NCBI GenBank assembly: GCA_034670405.1 | Contig: JAXDDX010000002.1 | Span: 4,000,001 to 4,064,000 of the forward strand | DNA from: Hoplostethus atlanticus | Taxonomy: Eukaryota > Chordata > Actinopteri > Trachichthyiformes > Trachichthyidae | Direction: 5' to 3' | Length of the DNA stretch: 64,000 bases | Shown here: piece after piece, positions 1 to 15,000 of the stretch | How positions within the stretch are numbered: position 1 is the first letter of the stretch | Layout: each line of letters begins with the position of its first letter | Position numbers and translations under genes: made by a program | Notes under the pieces: model-generated | Databases searched by the model: none | Told to the model about the DNA's origin: nothing | The model's input: the letters and a program-made list of their open reading frames with translations, nothing else

Positions 1-3000
1 TGTGGCAGAAGCATAGACTGCACCGCTTGCACCACCTTCTCTGTGATGGACAGCTTATAGAGGGGGAGAGCCTGTGGGGGTGGGAGGAGAGTGAAGAAGG
101 GTGGCAAGCACGATTCAGGCTGCTATTTTACATCAAAGGATGGATTGCAGAGTTACAGTTGTGTTTGATGCTGAATGTCTTACCTCAGATCTGGGTGTAC
201 AGAGGCGAGATATAGGTACCGTCAGGATGTCTGAGGCTTTGTACTCACAAGAGGGGAACTTGACTGTAGCAATGCCCTCCTGCTCATTAATAGACATAAC
301 TATGCCCACACTGCCCAGCACTCCTTTACCTACCACCTGCAGAGCAGAGAGATCAAAGGAGACACTCACAGTTTAACATTCCCCCGCTTTCAGAGAAAAC
401 AGTGATGTCGGTTATTATGTAGGATGTGAATAACAGCGCATTTGGGTCAATATCTAAGTATAGCATTTGTCTCTCTTAACCCACCTGGACCTCAGAGCCG
501 ATCTTAATAGTTTCTTTGAAGCCCCCGAGGGCACAGAGTGCAGCCACAGCCTGCCTGCCAATGGCCTGCAGCTTAGCCAGTTTCCTGCCACTGCTGCTCC
601 CGTTCTCCAGAATACTCTCAGCGTACTTCCCCAGCTGAGGGATAAACATCAGCGCCCGGGAGAGCACCTAGCACAGACCCCAAGTGAGAAAGCATTAGGT
701 TGAAGAAAAAAGCCATCGTATTGCGTTGTCAACCACTTTGACACAAATAAACAATTTTACACAAACACAATTTTAATGTTGATCATTGTCCCAACTCAGC
801 ATAAACGTTGTTCTGGAGGTAGAGGTGTGATAGTCCTTTACCTTTTCAGCAGTGCTGGTCCAGATCTGAGCAGTGTTGGACTCAGGGGCAGTAAGCAGGC
901 TATGCAGCAGGGCAATAACCTCAGCAGCCATACTGTTGGCGACATGGCCACTGATAAACGGTCTGACGGGGTCCGACCTGAACAAGGTGGGGTGGAGTCA
1001 GATCTGGTCACAACCACTATCAAACATCTGACACTAAAGGGGATTTAAATAGCAAACCAATACAAATACAATACTATGCCATATGTTCACATACAGATGA
1101 AACCCCTTGGGGAAATTAGGTCCTTATAGCAGCAAAAGTAATGGGATAGGACAGAAGACAGCATAGAAAAAATTAAATATAAGCACAGAAATAGTAGATG
1201 TCATTAGTATATGCAGTATATAATGACAGGGATATGGGAAAACTGAAGAAAGCCGATATGTGAGTTTACAGTAATAAACATGCTGTGCAAATGTGCATCA
1301 TATTCACATTACCAAGTCTACATAAGGCCATACACATATATATGGAGGCATGCCGATGTGCATGAAAATCTAAACAACTTATCAAAGATATTGATATATG
1401 ATAGCATATGTACAGAATTTACCATTTGGATAAGAACATTACCAGCTGTCCCTTTTCAAAAGGCCCAAGACAAAGGTCCCATATGTACAGGAAAATGGAA
1501 GTGTGCAGAAAGTAAGTAGAAAGAGTTACTATATACCTAGTAGTTATAGTTTAGTTACCTGGCCAGATCAGCGTTCCTATCCCTACAAACAGCAGTCTGA
1601 GCAGTTTTCTTCTTGTCACCAGTGGTGATGCCTCCAGCAGCCTCCTGGGCCAGAGCCTCCACAGGTGGGCCAACACTCACTATCAGCCCAGACTGGGCCC
1701 ACTTGTTGGCCTTCCTCAGGGCAGCTGATGCCTCTTCTGTGATCACCTCACAGCTCCCACTCTGGGGAGGGTTTAAAAAAGGACAGCAGAGATGAGGGTG
1801 GCGCCTGGAATAAAGCTAACACTAGTGTTGATGTTGTGGCGCTCAGCTTTTAACTTCTTTTCGCTATATCAAAACCCTGACCTTGGTCATGTCTCTGTCC
1901 ATCTTCACCACCTTTTCCATGTTGGCTCCGGTACCAAGACGAAAGGGACGTCCTTCTGAGCTGCTGCATTTTGGAGATGGTGGAAGGGTGCTCATGTCAG
2001 AGAAACCCAGGGTAAGTTTGCTCATGTGAAATAAAAAAACAATGATATGTTAGTGTCCGTCTTACCTAAGAAGTGGTTGTAGGACCTCGTGAGATGACTG
2101 GTCCTCCCTCTTGTGGATAAAGATTGACAGCTTGCCGTCTACAGCCTCTCCCTCCTCCCCAATGTCCTTATCAGATTTAGCTCCTTTGGAACTGGCACGG
2201 GACAGGCTGGTGTCTGGCTCAGAGGAGCTGGGGGAGAGCAGGGTCTGGCAGCCTGGCAAAGAGGACATGATGTCAATGAGAGAATTAGCAGGGGACAGTG
2301 ACCTGGAAACTCTCTTCATAACACTGGCTTATTTATCCTCCTTATTTTCAAATGGAAAGACCACGTTGTTGCACTTTCCCAACAGAATTTGTTTGGTGGT
2401 CTAGCTAAAACAAAGAGGTCCCTGAACACAGATGCTTACATGTCAAACCAAAGAGGCCTACCTGGGACTACATAATCTGCCAACTTGGCCAGCAGCAAGG
2501 CAGCGATACGTGAGGCAGGGTCACTGGCGTCCTGTTGCTCAGCGTCTAGCGTGTTGATAGAGTAGCTCCACGAGGGCAGGGCCACATTGCCACAGTCCTC
2601 CACACTCATGAGGGGCAGGGCAGCCCGGCATAGCTGTAGGATGATAAGTACCAGCTTTGGAGAGGGTCTCTGGTCCAGCAGCAGAGACAAGAGCTTAGAC
2701 ACACAGGCTGGCTGGCTCAGGATAGCCTTCCCTATGTGGCTCCTGCAGGACAAAACCCCAAAAAATATATATACATACATGATAATAATCACAATATGAA
2801 GCTGTTTTTTTGCAACAGTGTTGATAGAACCGTACCTTGAAAGGTCATTGAGCAGACTGAGCACATCCTGTAAGGCGTCATTGCCCGCTGCCTGATTCCC
2901 ACAGCACTCTGTGGCTCTGGCCAAGTGATTGGTCAGCAGGCTGGACACTTGCCGTGCCAGACCAGAGTGCACTGCATCTGTAGAACCACCTTTGAAGAGA

Positions 3001-3847
3001 AAGAGGAAAGATTACTGAGCTATCATTACAGCATGTTCACTGCACAGCATGCAAACATATCATCTGACAGTCTGAAGAATTCTTGCTGTGCAACATCAGA
3101 ACATCATTCTTCTTGCCTGATATATGAACATCTCAAAACCTTTTCTGAATCAACATCTCCAAAGCTTGCCTAACCTTGACCTATTCAACATATTCCTCTG
3201 TGTCCATGTCAAGTCTCACTTTGGTTATAGAGCATACAAAATATGGACTACTTCTGAGTACTAAGTAAGTACTGTGTTTTTTGTGGGCACTGCCAAAAAA
3301 AATATAAACAACATATATTATGCTTGATTGTTATTTACACATAATGCCTTTACAGTGAGCTGCTACAATGAGTAAGCACTTCCAAAACTTGACGTACCTT
3401 CCACCTTCTCCCACTCAATGCAGCGGTTGGCCAGCACCTGGAAGGCAGCCCAGGCCATGGTGGCCACCTTCTGCTTCTTGGTCTGCTTCTCGTTTGAGCT
3501 GCACTCCCTCTGGCCACTAAGGCTACATAAGCGGTCCATAAGCTGGACCAGACCACTCCGAACCAGGCACTGCTCCTCACTCCTACGGTAACACAGAGAT
3601 GACAAATGAGAGGTAATGGGAATCTGAGGATGGCAAGGTCTAGTAATACAAAAAATTAAGGGATAATGTAAAAGTCAAGATGAATTCTCTTGCCTGGTGT
3701 AGGGGATTGTGCAAAGCATGCCAATACTATTGGCACAAGCGATGGGGTAGCGCGCACATAGTGACACTACAGACGTCATGGTCTCCCCAAAGGCTTCCTG
3801 CACCTTTTCTACCATTCCACCACAGGTCAGCTCCTCAATCCTGCAAA

Positions 3848-3895
<48 letters not shown>

Positions 3896-6800
3896 TTTAT
3901 TTTGAGTAACCAAACAAATCAAATATTGTAAATACCTTCAAAATAATAAAAAAAAGTGATATTTTGTCCAGCCTTATTCAGTATTTCAGCAGAATGTTTT
4001 GTTGATGTAGGAGGTTTGGGTAACTGTGTTTCTGAGCCCCAGGTTGGCTTCTTCCTCTAAATAGTCTCTAATGTTTCTAAATAGCTCTTATTTAGAGACT
4101 TACTTTATGACATATGGACAACTGAACTGTAATTGCAATTATGATTTAAAATATTTTATACATTTATTTATTTTGCGTTTTTGCCTTTATTTGATAGTCC
4201 ACAGTAGAGAGAGACAAGGAAGATGGTGAGAGAGAGCAGGATGACATGCAACAGATTTAAGTCTCAGGATTTAAATTGCGGGTCCATGGTAGTTCACATT
4301 TATGTATGTTCCCTATACAGGCATGTTAGTGTGCTGCTCTTACCTTGGGCCACCTTGCAGCACCATGGTAACAGGCCCCACCAGGTGGGTGACCCCGCCC
4401 ACTCTGACAGCAGCAGTGAGCAGCTCCCTCATATGAACAAGCGCCTGCTTCCGTGTGCTGCCACGCCTCCAGCGTGTCTGTGCAGCGGACAGGAAACTGC
4501 TACTGGACACCTAGGGGAAGCAGCAGTCCTCACAGGTCATAATGCAGTCAATAGTTTCTATCCAGTCCCACAGACATTGTTTCAACACTTTTACAGTGTG
4601 GTTTAGCAAAACACATTGTAAAAGTGCAAAAATCTGTCATAATCCATGTTAGACATCATTGTGAATTGTGACCGAAAGTATACATTCAAAAAAAGGAGAT
4701 TTTCCTAAAATGTGAGATGTGATGACCAAGATGACCAAGTAGACATAGCAGTTTTTTCTGAAAACAATAAGATAATTGTGGGGGTTTTGCAGACGCAAAG
4801 TTAAAATTATATTTGCCCAATAGAACTTTTACTTCCTATTATTAAGTAGATACTGCTCAATAAACAACATAATAATTTAATTAATTTAATAATTTGTAGA
4901 GAATTATTTTCTCAAGTGCTGTAAACTGTGATGAAGTTTGATAGTGCAAAGGTATAGAGGAGTGAAAACTCTAAGAGAAATCACTAGTACGTGCATGAGA
5001 AGCAAGAGACTTACAGCCTGATCAGGCGTAGTCCCAATAAAGGCAAAGAGCTGTCCCAGCAGCACACTGTATGTTGGCTTGTCACGGGTGTCCTCAATGG
5101 CCAGTGACTGCAGCAGAGTAAAGGAGCTGCTGCGGTGACTTGTAGGGTGGTGTCGCCTCCTAGAAGTACAAAAACAAACAAGTAAGGGAATACATTCCCC
5201 TTCCATTTACTCCTATCTCAACTGTATCATCAAAGCTATCAAACAATAATAGAGCAATACCTTTGGGGGGCGTGTGTAAACTCCAAGTCCTGGTTGGCGA
5301 TCATCTCCAAGTCGGAGGGAGCAGACATGCTGCGTAGGAAGACTGGCTGCTTCACCATAGGAATCACTGTCTTGGTGTCTGACACAGACTTACAGGCTGA
5401 CACAAAAGATGATTACAATTCCATTGATTGGCTGAACACTCAAGACAACACAATTCAGCTTCCCTTGATTGGATCTATATGAAATGTTTTACCTATGTTA
5501 CAAATCACAGTTGTCTTGGGCTAAAAAAACACCTATCACCTATGCAGGAATTGATAACGGGCAAATAGTACCACTGATACACAAGGCTAGGCTAGGCTAT
5601 TTTCCAGTGCATTTTCAAAAATTTAGCAGGGTCCCAAGATATTGAAATATAAAATATTTAGCTGTCAGTTACAACAAATCCACAAAAAAAAATGGAGATA
5701 CAAGGTCGCTGCAGGACATCAACCACATAAGCTGTAAGCCGACATACCTACCAAGTTTATTAGTAATTGTGCATATGACCATTGTAAATTATAAGCGATT
5801 ACTATATGAATACCCCCAAATAGCAAAATTAACGTGATTCCCTTTTCTCTTTTTGCTTCCCTCCCTCAAGGGAGCCAGTGGGCAGGGTCAGTTACGGAAC
5901 AGTGCCCCTGGAGCTGGTAGGGATACTGTGACTTGCTTAATGACACGTCAACAGGGCAGGGGGGTGGCTGACATAGGGGCATGAACCCAAGTCATGTGTT
6001 TGAAGGACGGCGTCTCTAACACATGATGGTTACCTGGTCCTGGTGTGCCAGCAGGTGTGGTGGTCAAGCTTCTGCAGTGTGGAGCAATGGTGACGTGGAG
6101 CAGCAGCTCGGTGCGATTCATCAGGCTCTTCACCAGGGCTTTGGTTTTGGCCAGTGGGGCGCTACTTCTTAGGTGCATGGAGTTCACCTCCTGGAAGAAC
6201 TTCTCCCTGTTGGTGCAGATAGATCAAGTTACGGCATGGAGTGAGCCATGTCATCTCAGAAAGGTGGACATCATCTCAGTGAGGTACCCGTATGTACTAG
6301 CATAATTTGAAGTTAATTACCTCAGCGCAAGGACAACATTTTCCAAATCGCTGAAATCAAGTGGGACCTCTTTCAGGGAGCAAAGCAATTCCAGCTCCTT
6401 AATTTTGTTCTGGTAAATGAAACAATAAATCATGAGCATCACAGCACACAGCAGAGAGTCTCTAGAGAATGAATTGTGGAAGTTTGTATGGGGGCAGCTT
6501 TTTACCTCAAAGAAGTGGTAGTCATGGAAGAAAGGAGCGTTGTTCTCCAGCTTTCCCTGCTGGGCCTCCTCTACCTCATTCTGCCACTTCTGTTCCAATT
6601 CTGCTACACTCTGAAAGGCAATAGTGAACATAGTTGGACACAGGAATAAAACTTCCACTCTTTGGTGCGGTTCATATTAGTACCCTGAATGTTCTTCTAA
6701 CTAACCTCATTACACAAGGCACTGAAGGACTACACCCACTTTTAGGGAAATTGGCTCGTTGGTCAACTTACCTCTTACATGTTACAATAAGAGTTACACC

Positions 6801-8996
6801 AAAATGATCTCAATGATATTTCTGTCCTTCGCACATGCTAATGTATTAGCATACAGTAAGTTCCAGTAGGCAACTAGTATTATCTAACGTAAGTAGACCT
6901 TTTAATAATCGAAAAGTGATGTAAATTTTTCTGCCAATCATCTTGTCACATAAAGACAAAGTTAACCAACGGTACAATTTCCCAAAAAGTCTGTAGTCTT
7001 TTAAAATCCGATCTGTATCTGAATGGCTTATCTGGGTAAGGAAAAATGCAATGCAAGGTGTAAACACACACAGCACGCATTGCGATCGGATCGTGATTGG
7101 ATCTACCAGACCACCTCAGGATCACATTATGATCGGATCTCAGCCAAACTCCAGCTCCATGCGTTCCCACCAGCCATCGCTCCTTTCCCTCATCCATAGT
7201 GAAGGAGTAACAGTAGATAGCATATCCAGATACAGACTGCATTTTGAAATGGGGTGTAAATGGAGTTATAAAGGATATTCCCTTACGTTCCAGGTTAAAT
7301 TTCATAATCAGATTAATTCATTTCATAGGGAATAAACAATATGTCATGAACTATGTTGCCTACACTTCTGTTTTTTATTGTCATGAAAGCTACAATCTAG
7401 GGATTAGAGATGTAATTATGAGGTTGTGTAAATAGGCCCAGTAGTTAAGCCTGGCATATAATAACACATTAATATACATCAACACTATGTATTAAAGCAT
7501 TCCCCATTGAGTCTAGAGCTATTTTATTCTCTCTAGCCAATAGGAGATATTTTAGTGTGCAAAGAGTTTTAAAAACCTTTATTTGTATGTCCTTCATGTT
7601 TTATGTCTTTGATGTTTCATCTGGGATTTCATAGTTCAAACATGTTGGCAGACAAACTGCAAGTGTCCACAGTCATAGAACAGCATTCAATGACTGGCTA
7701 GCCTACACATTTTAGAGCATTTCACAGCATTTTAAAAAAATCCCTTTTATACAACTCTCTGATAGCAGTTTACCTGCAGCTGTCGCTCCATTGCATTGAT
7801 CTTCTTGAAGGTCTCAGCCATGATCTTACAGACTAAGTCATACTCCTCTGCATGCTCCTCACGGTACTGGTAGTTGACAAGTGACTGAAGGGCGTCCACC
7901 AGTGTTAGATGTTTTATCACACATGATACTATAACCTCCTCCATGACATCTGGCCTGATCACCTCCCTAACAGAAAAAAGCGAGATGGTTGAGGATAAAA
8001 GTCATATAATGCTTTGGACCAAAGAAAGATAGTCTTGCATATAACCCCACAGTATATGATCCTCTTACTTGATGCTGGGACGGAACTGTGGTCGAGCCCT
8101 TCCAGACACCTCTCGTAGCCTGCCCATGATGCCTGGAGGCAGGCGGATACGAGGCAGGTCAAAGTAGGTTCCTGGCATGAGGCCTGGGGGTGGGATGAGC
8201 ACATCGGAGGGGTAGGTGAACTCCCTGTCCTCCTCAATGGTGAGCGGTAGGGGCGAAGGGCTGGGCGTGAGAGCAGGAGAGATTGCACCATTTGCCTCCA
8301 CCTGCCATTGACACCTGAGGAAATAACAAGGACTGTCATCAATCTGCCATCCTACGTTCTCATAAAATGCTTTTTCATGTTTTTTTCCTATTTCCTTGCG
8401 AATGTGGATGATATATCATGTAATGGTATTTGCCTACAGTTCAGCTGTGTTCCATTACATGCTGTTGAAGAATATAGTACTAATTCTTACAGTATATCTT
8501 TTGGGCAATCAATATTATTTGTTTTAGTCGATTTTTGGGCTATTTTTAGCGGTCACCTTTGGAGCAGCTTTGAGCAGAGCAAATCATGGCAGGCTTCCTC
8601 CTCTCTCGTCACCTCTGGCCCATTATACAGGATGCGCAGCATTGAGCAAGCCAGCACTGACAGACCCAATGCTAGGTCTGCCAGGAAGGGGAGGCCTCCA
8701 GAGACATCCTCGGATGACTCCTGAAAACACAAAACAAACATATGCAGAATTAGCTGCTGCAGATCATATTCCAACAATAATCCAATGGAGCGTACAGATG
8801 CTTGCGACATGTCAACGTGTGCACATTTTACCTGAGCTCGGACAGTGCAGGAGAATCCCCACATGGCTTTATCAGGGGTGTTGTGTTCACGTCCACTCCT
8901 CATCTCAAAGGAGAAGGTCACTGTATCACCCTCAACCTACGGAAGGAAATGTTAAGAGGCTGTACTTCAAGACTGCGTGTGTACCAGGTGTTCACA

Positions 8997-9027
<31 letters not shown>

Positions 9028-12000
9028 TGCAGTGTGAATGTCTGAATGCAATCTTTTTAACAGTTTATTTTACCTTGACAAGGTCTTTGGGCCAACCTGT
9101 CCCCAGGACACTGCGACTGCCATATCCCAGTGTGTTTCCTCCATACTCTGTTACCTTGCGGCTGTTGGTGTTGGGGCCAGCGTAGATAACCAACTGAAAT
9201 ATCAGAAACTACATTCAATGCAAAATTTCCCCACCCAGAGATTTGCTATGCTCGAGCAACAGTACACACAGTATGCAATAGCTCCAAAGCATGGGGATGC
9301 AATGTGCCTACAGTGTATTGTGAGACTGAGTACCTTGTCGTAGTCGTACTGCGAGGAGCAGCGTGAGTCAAAGCGAAGGTAGAGGCAGCGGGCTCCTGGG
9401 AGGTGTACAGTCTCCTTGAACTTGTAGTTGTCTCGCACCGGGTGCACCGTCTCCACTGTCTTCCCAGCAGCCCATGGGGCAGGGATCTTCAGTCCAGTCA
9501 GGAACCCTGGCTCCTCACGTTCATCAAGGATTCGAAAGCTAAGAATACAGATAGAACACAGATCGCATGAACGATGATAGAAAACTGGGGCTTATGACCA
9601 ATAGAAAAATACCTTAATAATGGACTTTCAAAAAACATACTTGTCTTCAGCAGCATATGCCTTTGCCCCCTGCCCTAGGAAACCTCCCATAGGTGGAGGC
9701 TCATCAGTGAAAATTGGAGATTGAGTCTTTAGTAACAGGGCAGTCTGGAAAACAGATGTGAAAAAACATAAGTGATCATTGATTTCCTGCTGCAAGATTT
9801 TTATAAAGTGAGAACTCCATTGTCTCTTGGACTGAGTATGATTCCAACCTGGCTGGTGTAGAGGACTAGCTGGACCAACTGAGGCATGAGGGCGTCGGCC
9901 AGTATGAGGGTCTGCAGGTTGGGGTGCATCAGAGAGGTGAGCAGCACTGGCAGCAGGTGCCCCAGCTTGGTGGCCTTGGTTACCTGCTCCAGGCCTTTCA
10001 ACCTGGGGATAGCAAGAAGAGAGCAGACAAACATTGAATGGAAAGTTGGAGGACTACCTAAGAGTTACTGCCTAACACAAAAGGGTTATATATTAGGCAG
10101 AAAAACAGAGGACAGATATGAAACAGAGGAGAAGGAGGCAGACAGTTAAGAGTGAAAACAAATGTACTTCAAAAAAGGTGCAGGAAAAAGTTCACCTGGT
10201 TTCTCTGTCAGGGATGTCACTGTTGATGAGAGCAGTGGTCACCTGCTGCAGGGTCTCCAGCACCTCATCACATCCCACCAGGATCTTGGTAGCTAGGGAC
10301 AGGATGCTGCTCTGCAGCTCCTGGGAACCAGACACAGAACAGGGATACACTTCCGTAACACTGCTTCAAACAGATAAAAGCAAATCTTTTTTTTGAATAT
10401 GACAAATGCACACATATATATAAGTGATCATAACCCATAAATATGTCTCAAGGTAAAAAACAAACAAAATCATAATACAGCAGCACAAGCTGGACTGTTG
10501 ATTTACAGGGATTGTGTTCTGTTTTGTTTTTTCATCAATAACCATTATCAATACTTGGTTAAGAGACAGCAAGCATTGTAGCAGCTATTGATCCTTTGGG
10601 TTGTTCTCTCATCAAGAGATGAGCAGACAGACGCTACGTGGACAAACAGAGGTAGGGGTACTTAAAGGGGATGTTTACCTGTACCTTCATTGTTTCCCCT
10701 TGTAGGGAGCTGTCACTGTCATCGTTATCGTCTGGGCGGATTAGAACAGTGTTACTGAGGAGGTGGTTCTGAACAGCCATGAGGTAGCGCAGACTGGGTG
10801 AGACCACCTAACAGAGAGGAAAAAAACATCTCAAGTCAGTATGAATGCAATCTAACAAAACACGTTCTTAGTCAGATGACATTTAGTGCTGCTGAACTGA
10901 TATGCATACTGGCACAGTGGAGAGCAGCTTCTGGAAGTCGTCCCTGGCAACAGTCTGACATTTGGTGATCAGGAGGCAGGATTCCCGGACAACAGTCTTC
11001 AGGATACAATGCAGTAACTCATCACTCAGTCTGCAAGTGTGAAACAAAGAGACGATTATATCATAAGAGGGACCTAACTTAAAGTATTAAGCTATGGCGT
11101 AAAACTGTGCCGATTTAGTGAAAGCTATGGGAGTGTATTTTGCATCCTGGAGTTAGAGGGAGAAAGATGACCTGTAGTGGTCATCATCTTCACTCCCAAA
11201 TCGATTCTTCTGCAGTTGGTCAGCCAGGCTGGTAAGGATAACATCACGAAGTTGAGACAAACCACTGTTCCTTTCACCTAAGGATCACACACAAACACAC
11301 ACAATCACACATGTAAGACATATTCACCACAAAACACTAACAGTTAGAGTCAATAAGTATTTTCAATGCTCACCTTCGGTTAGAACCAGCTTCAGCAGTT
11401 TGTTGAGTTCAGCCTCCCCCTGATACAACGTATTCAGGCCCGAGCTACAGAAAACAAAGACAGCAGTGACTAAACAGAGGCCTGTTTCACTTGTTGATTA
11501 CTTCTTGTATACACTGCCCGTCAAAGGTTTGGGGACACCTAGCTTTTGAAATAAATAAGCATGTTTTCTTTGTCAATTTGCAATAACTTAACACATTAAA
11601 GACTAACTAGGTTTACAATATCACATGTGTAAATATTTGTGACAACTGACAAAAGTACCCATTTTATACCCTTGTTGTGATGTCAGCACTCATCAGCGGC
11701 TACCTTTCAGGTGTTTAAACAACTTATGGGGCAAATGATTTGCATTATGTGCTTTTAACAATAGTTTGGTAAAGGAAACTTCATTATTTAGGCAAAGCCT
11801 ACTCTTCTCTATTGTATATTGATACAACACGCTTCATGTTCAAGTATTAGTAAATAGCTGTTTTATGTTAACAAAACCTTTGCAGGCATTTTTTTCTTAT
11901 TTAATTGAAAAGTAACAGAAAATCAAACATTATATTAAAAGGCAAGGTGTCCCCAAACAGTCGACATGCGAATTCCATGCACTGTTGTGTAATTTTGCGC

Positions 12001-15000
12001 TGTAGTTGTGCAGACGGATGTGTTGGACCTACCTGATGGCCAGGCACACCTCTCTCTGGATCTCTGCTCCTATCTGATCCACTGGGGCCATGAGTAGCTG
12101 CCACAGGAGTAGGCCTGAACGACGCACACTCTCCCTGTTCTGCTCTGACTGGGGGTTGAAAAACCTGAACACCACCTGGAGAAGATGGACAACAATGAAT
12201 GAAGTCAGAAAAAGGAAAGCAGCTGACTCATTTTCCATGTAAAGTGTCACCAGCTGCACCTGAGACTGACCTGAAACACCACCAAGATGCAGCGGATGAT
12301 GCAGGTATCTCCGTTGACCATGGCTTTCTCCATGATATCACAGATGCTGCTGAAGTGGCGGGCCTCAATGGGGTGCTGTTTACTCAGTAGGGTGCCCAGG
12401 GGCAGGCTGCTGCTGCTGGCTGCCAGCAGGTTGAGCTGGTGGATACACATAGCACCTACATGATGAAGCAGCTGGTTGATCACCTCTCCAGTGGCCACGG
12501 TCTCCTCTGTGGAAGGACAAAGTTTGCTGATCAAATGTCTGACTTAACCTCACACAAAGAACACTTGGTGGTTTCAAGAGCACTTCTGTCTACCTTTGGG
12601 TTCTTTGATGACGTGGCTGACACCGAGCCTATGGCACACATGATGGAAGGCTTGGTTCCCAGGGTTGCACCACTGGTCCATGTAATCACTGGAGCAGGTC
12701 CAGATCAAATTGTTCAGGGCATCATAACAGGCTCCTACAGACCCACAGGATATGGACCTCAATGTCAGTTACTTTGACCCCACGTATGTGACTATCCTCT
12801 GTGACTTCAACATAAAACAGCAAAATGTGGTAAAACTGGAGCTTACCCAGTCCTGCCACCTGGGCACCCCTGCCAAGAGAACTTCCAGGGGCATCAATGA
12901 GGTCTGCACGGCTGCTGAACTGACCGTCAGCCAAGTTAAAGACCAGGCTGGAGGCTAGGACTGACCAAAATGAATAGAACGGTTTAGTGAATGAACTCAT
13001 CACCGATGACACACGGTAGTACAAAGCACCAGGGTTCCTACACAAACTTTGCCATAACTATTCCATTCCCTATAATGAAATTTCCCAATTGTCTATGTTC
13101 AAATGTAAAATATTTTGGTTAGCTACAATACACTCAGCACTTCAGTCAGTAATCAGGCTGTAATCAGAACACATGAATATATTTCCACAACTTTCCCCAA
13201 ATGTTTTGGATATGTATAATATCCTTTAACTTTTCCAGGCCAAAAAAAGTCTAAATCACATTCCAGGGCTCTTTCCATGACTGTGGGAGCCCTGGAGAAC
13301 ACAGGACACAGAGGATTTAGCAGGAGTGTCATCTGTGTATGCTCTTACTTTTGAGAGAGGACAGGCTGCTGGTACCTCCGAACAGGGAACGTGTAGCGGA
13401 GCTCCCAGACACGCCAGGAGGTGAAGCCAGCATTACTAGATAAGTACCACACACATACATAGGGGTCTTCCTCAGAGTCTTCAGAGGGAGTCCACAGCTA
13501 GTGTTGACAGCTAAGAAAGAGGAGAAGACACGTGTCACCAGGAAAGATTTCAGAACAGTATGATACACAATCATTTCACAATATAGCCTATATGATATGT
13601 TTTATTGATGAATTACCGGACTGTTCCTCCTTGACAGTGTTGGTAATGGCAGAGCCTGTGAGAGCAGCCAATGTGGCAGAATGGGAGGCTCGGAAGCGTG
13701 ACATTCGGCTCAGCAGAAGCTCATTCAAACACTTGGAAGACTCGCCTTCCTTCCGAGTTAGGATCACCCTCTCCTGCAAGTTGTCTGCCACGCATAGCCC
13801 TGTCTGTTTCTGCACCAGGGAAGAGAGAGAGGGGGGGAGGAGGGCACTGAGAGATGGACCTCGGAAATGGAAATACCACTGAAAATATATTGGAGAGCAT
13901 ACTCACCGACAGGTGAAAGACATCCATGAAGACAGAATGGCCTTTCTGGGTCTTCTCGTTGAGGCTGGCTGGGGACCAGACCCAGTACAAGTATGTTCCA
14001 TCTGAGCAGAGGTGCAGCGTGGTCATGCTGCTGCCCACGGGGAAGTGGTGGGCTGGCATGGGCACAATCTGGCACACCTGGAAAGGGTTCATTGAACACA
14101 GTCTTCATCTACTTGTCATTTAAAGATGATTTTGGAAAGATTGGATTTAATGAGACCTTATCACTGAATGTCTGTTCCATGTTTGTCCCTGAAAATAGCT
14201 TTCATGCATTCCCTGTGGCTGTATATATCTAAATTTATATCATCTTTTTCCACACTCTCGCTCTCTCTTTACATCGCTTGTATGCACATGGTGGCTGTAT
14301 TGCATCCACTACATAGATTTCCGATCACAATGCAAGCCTGACCTTCAAAACCAGGCGTTTGAAGATCGGATAGCAATGATAGCAAGATAGGATTTTTGTG
14401 CGTTAAGACCAGTCACTTAATCCATTGTGGCATGATGGGATGATAAAAATTGCACTGAACTGATAAATGTAACTGAAATCTTACAGCAATAGTGAGTGAG
14501 ACTGATAACGTCAATGTGATCAAATGAGTCAGTCAAGTTTGAGTGTACCTGGAGGGTGAAGGGGTCGATGACCTGGCACAGCTGATGGGGCTTGGCATCA
14601 AAGGAGGCAGGACGGTGGAGGAGATCTCCGCTGCTGAACACCACCCAGCCGGGCTCCAACTCCTCATTTCGACAGTACACAAAACCCCTAGGCGAACACA
14701 AACACAATGAATTAATTTCCAAACGCAATGGTTTCGGAACATTGCTTTTTTTAGTGGCTGGATGGTGGACATTTTTGTGAAAGACCAAACTGAAACACCT
14801 GGCTTTGAAGTAGTGCTGTAATGTAGATTTTACTAAAAATACTTGGTAAAATCATTGTTCTAAATCAATGATTATTGGCAGGCACACACACTGTTTTTAA
14901 CTCTGTCTGTCACAATTGAGCGGGGCAACAACAGAGCTTTACTTTCCACAATACTTTCCACTCAAAAAGTTACATTTGGAAAAGCTAACAGGCCTAAATC

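Noticed and set aside
337-364. Extending a hectd4 exon to 364 using an AG at 365-366
   Set aside because: It breaks reading-frame phase with the previous exon; the acceptor CTCTGCTCTGCAG at 337 has a good tract and correct phase.
3675-3893. Cys/Val repeat peptide from (TG)n
   Set aside because: It is intronic microsatellite read in frame with the adjacent hectd4 exon, not protein.
4223-4606. Open frame of 127 codons on the plus strand
   Set aside because: Antisense overlap with a hectd4 exon (4344-4510) and a SINE-like repeat.
8308-9037. Plus-strand open frames of 138 and 155 codons
   Set aside because: They overlap hectd4 exons on the opposite strand and a GT microsatellite; the minus-strand frames have proper splice sites.
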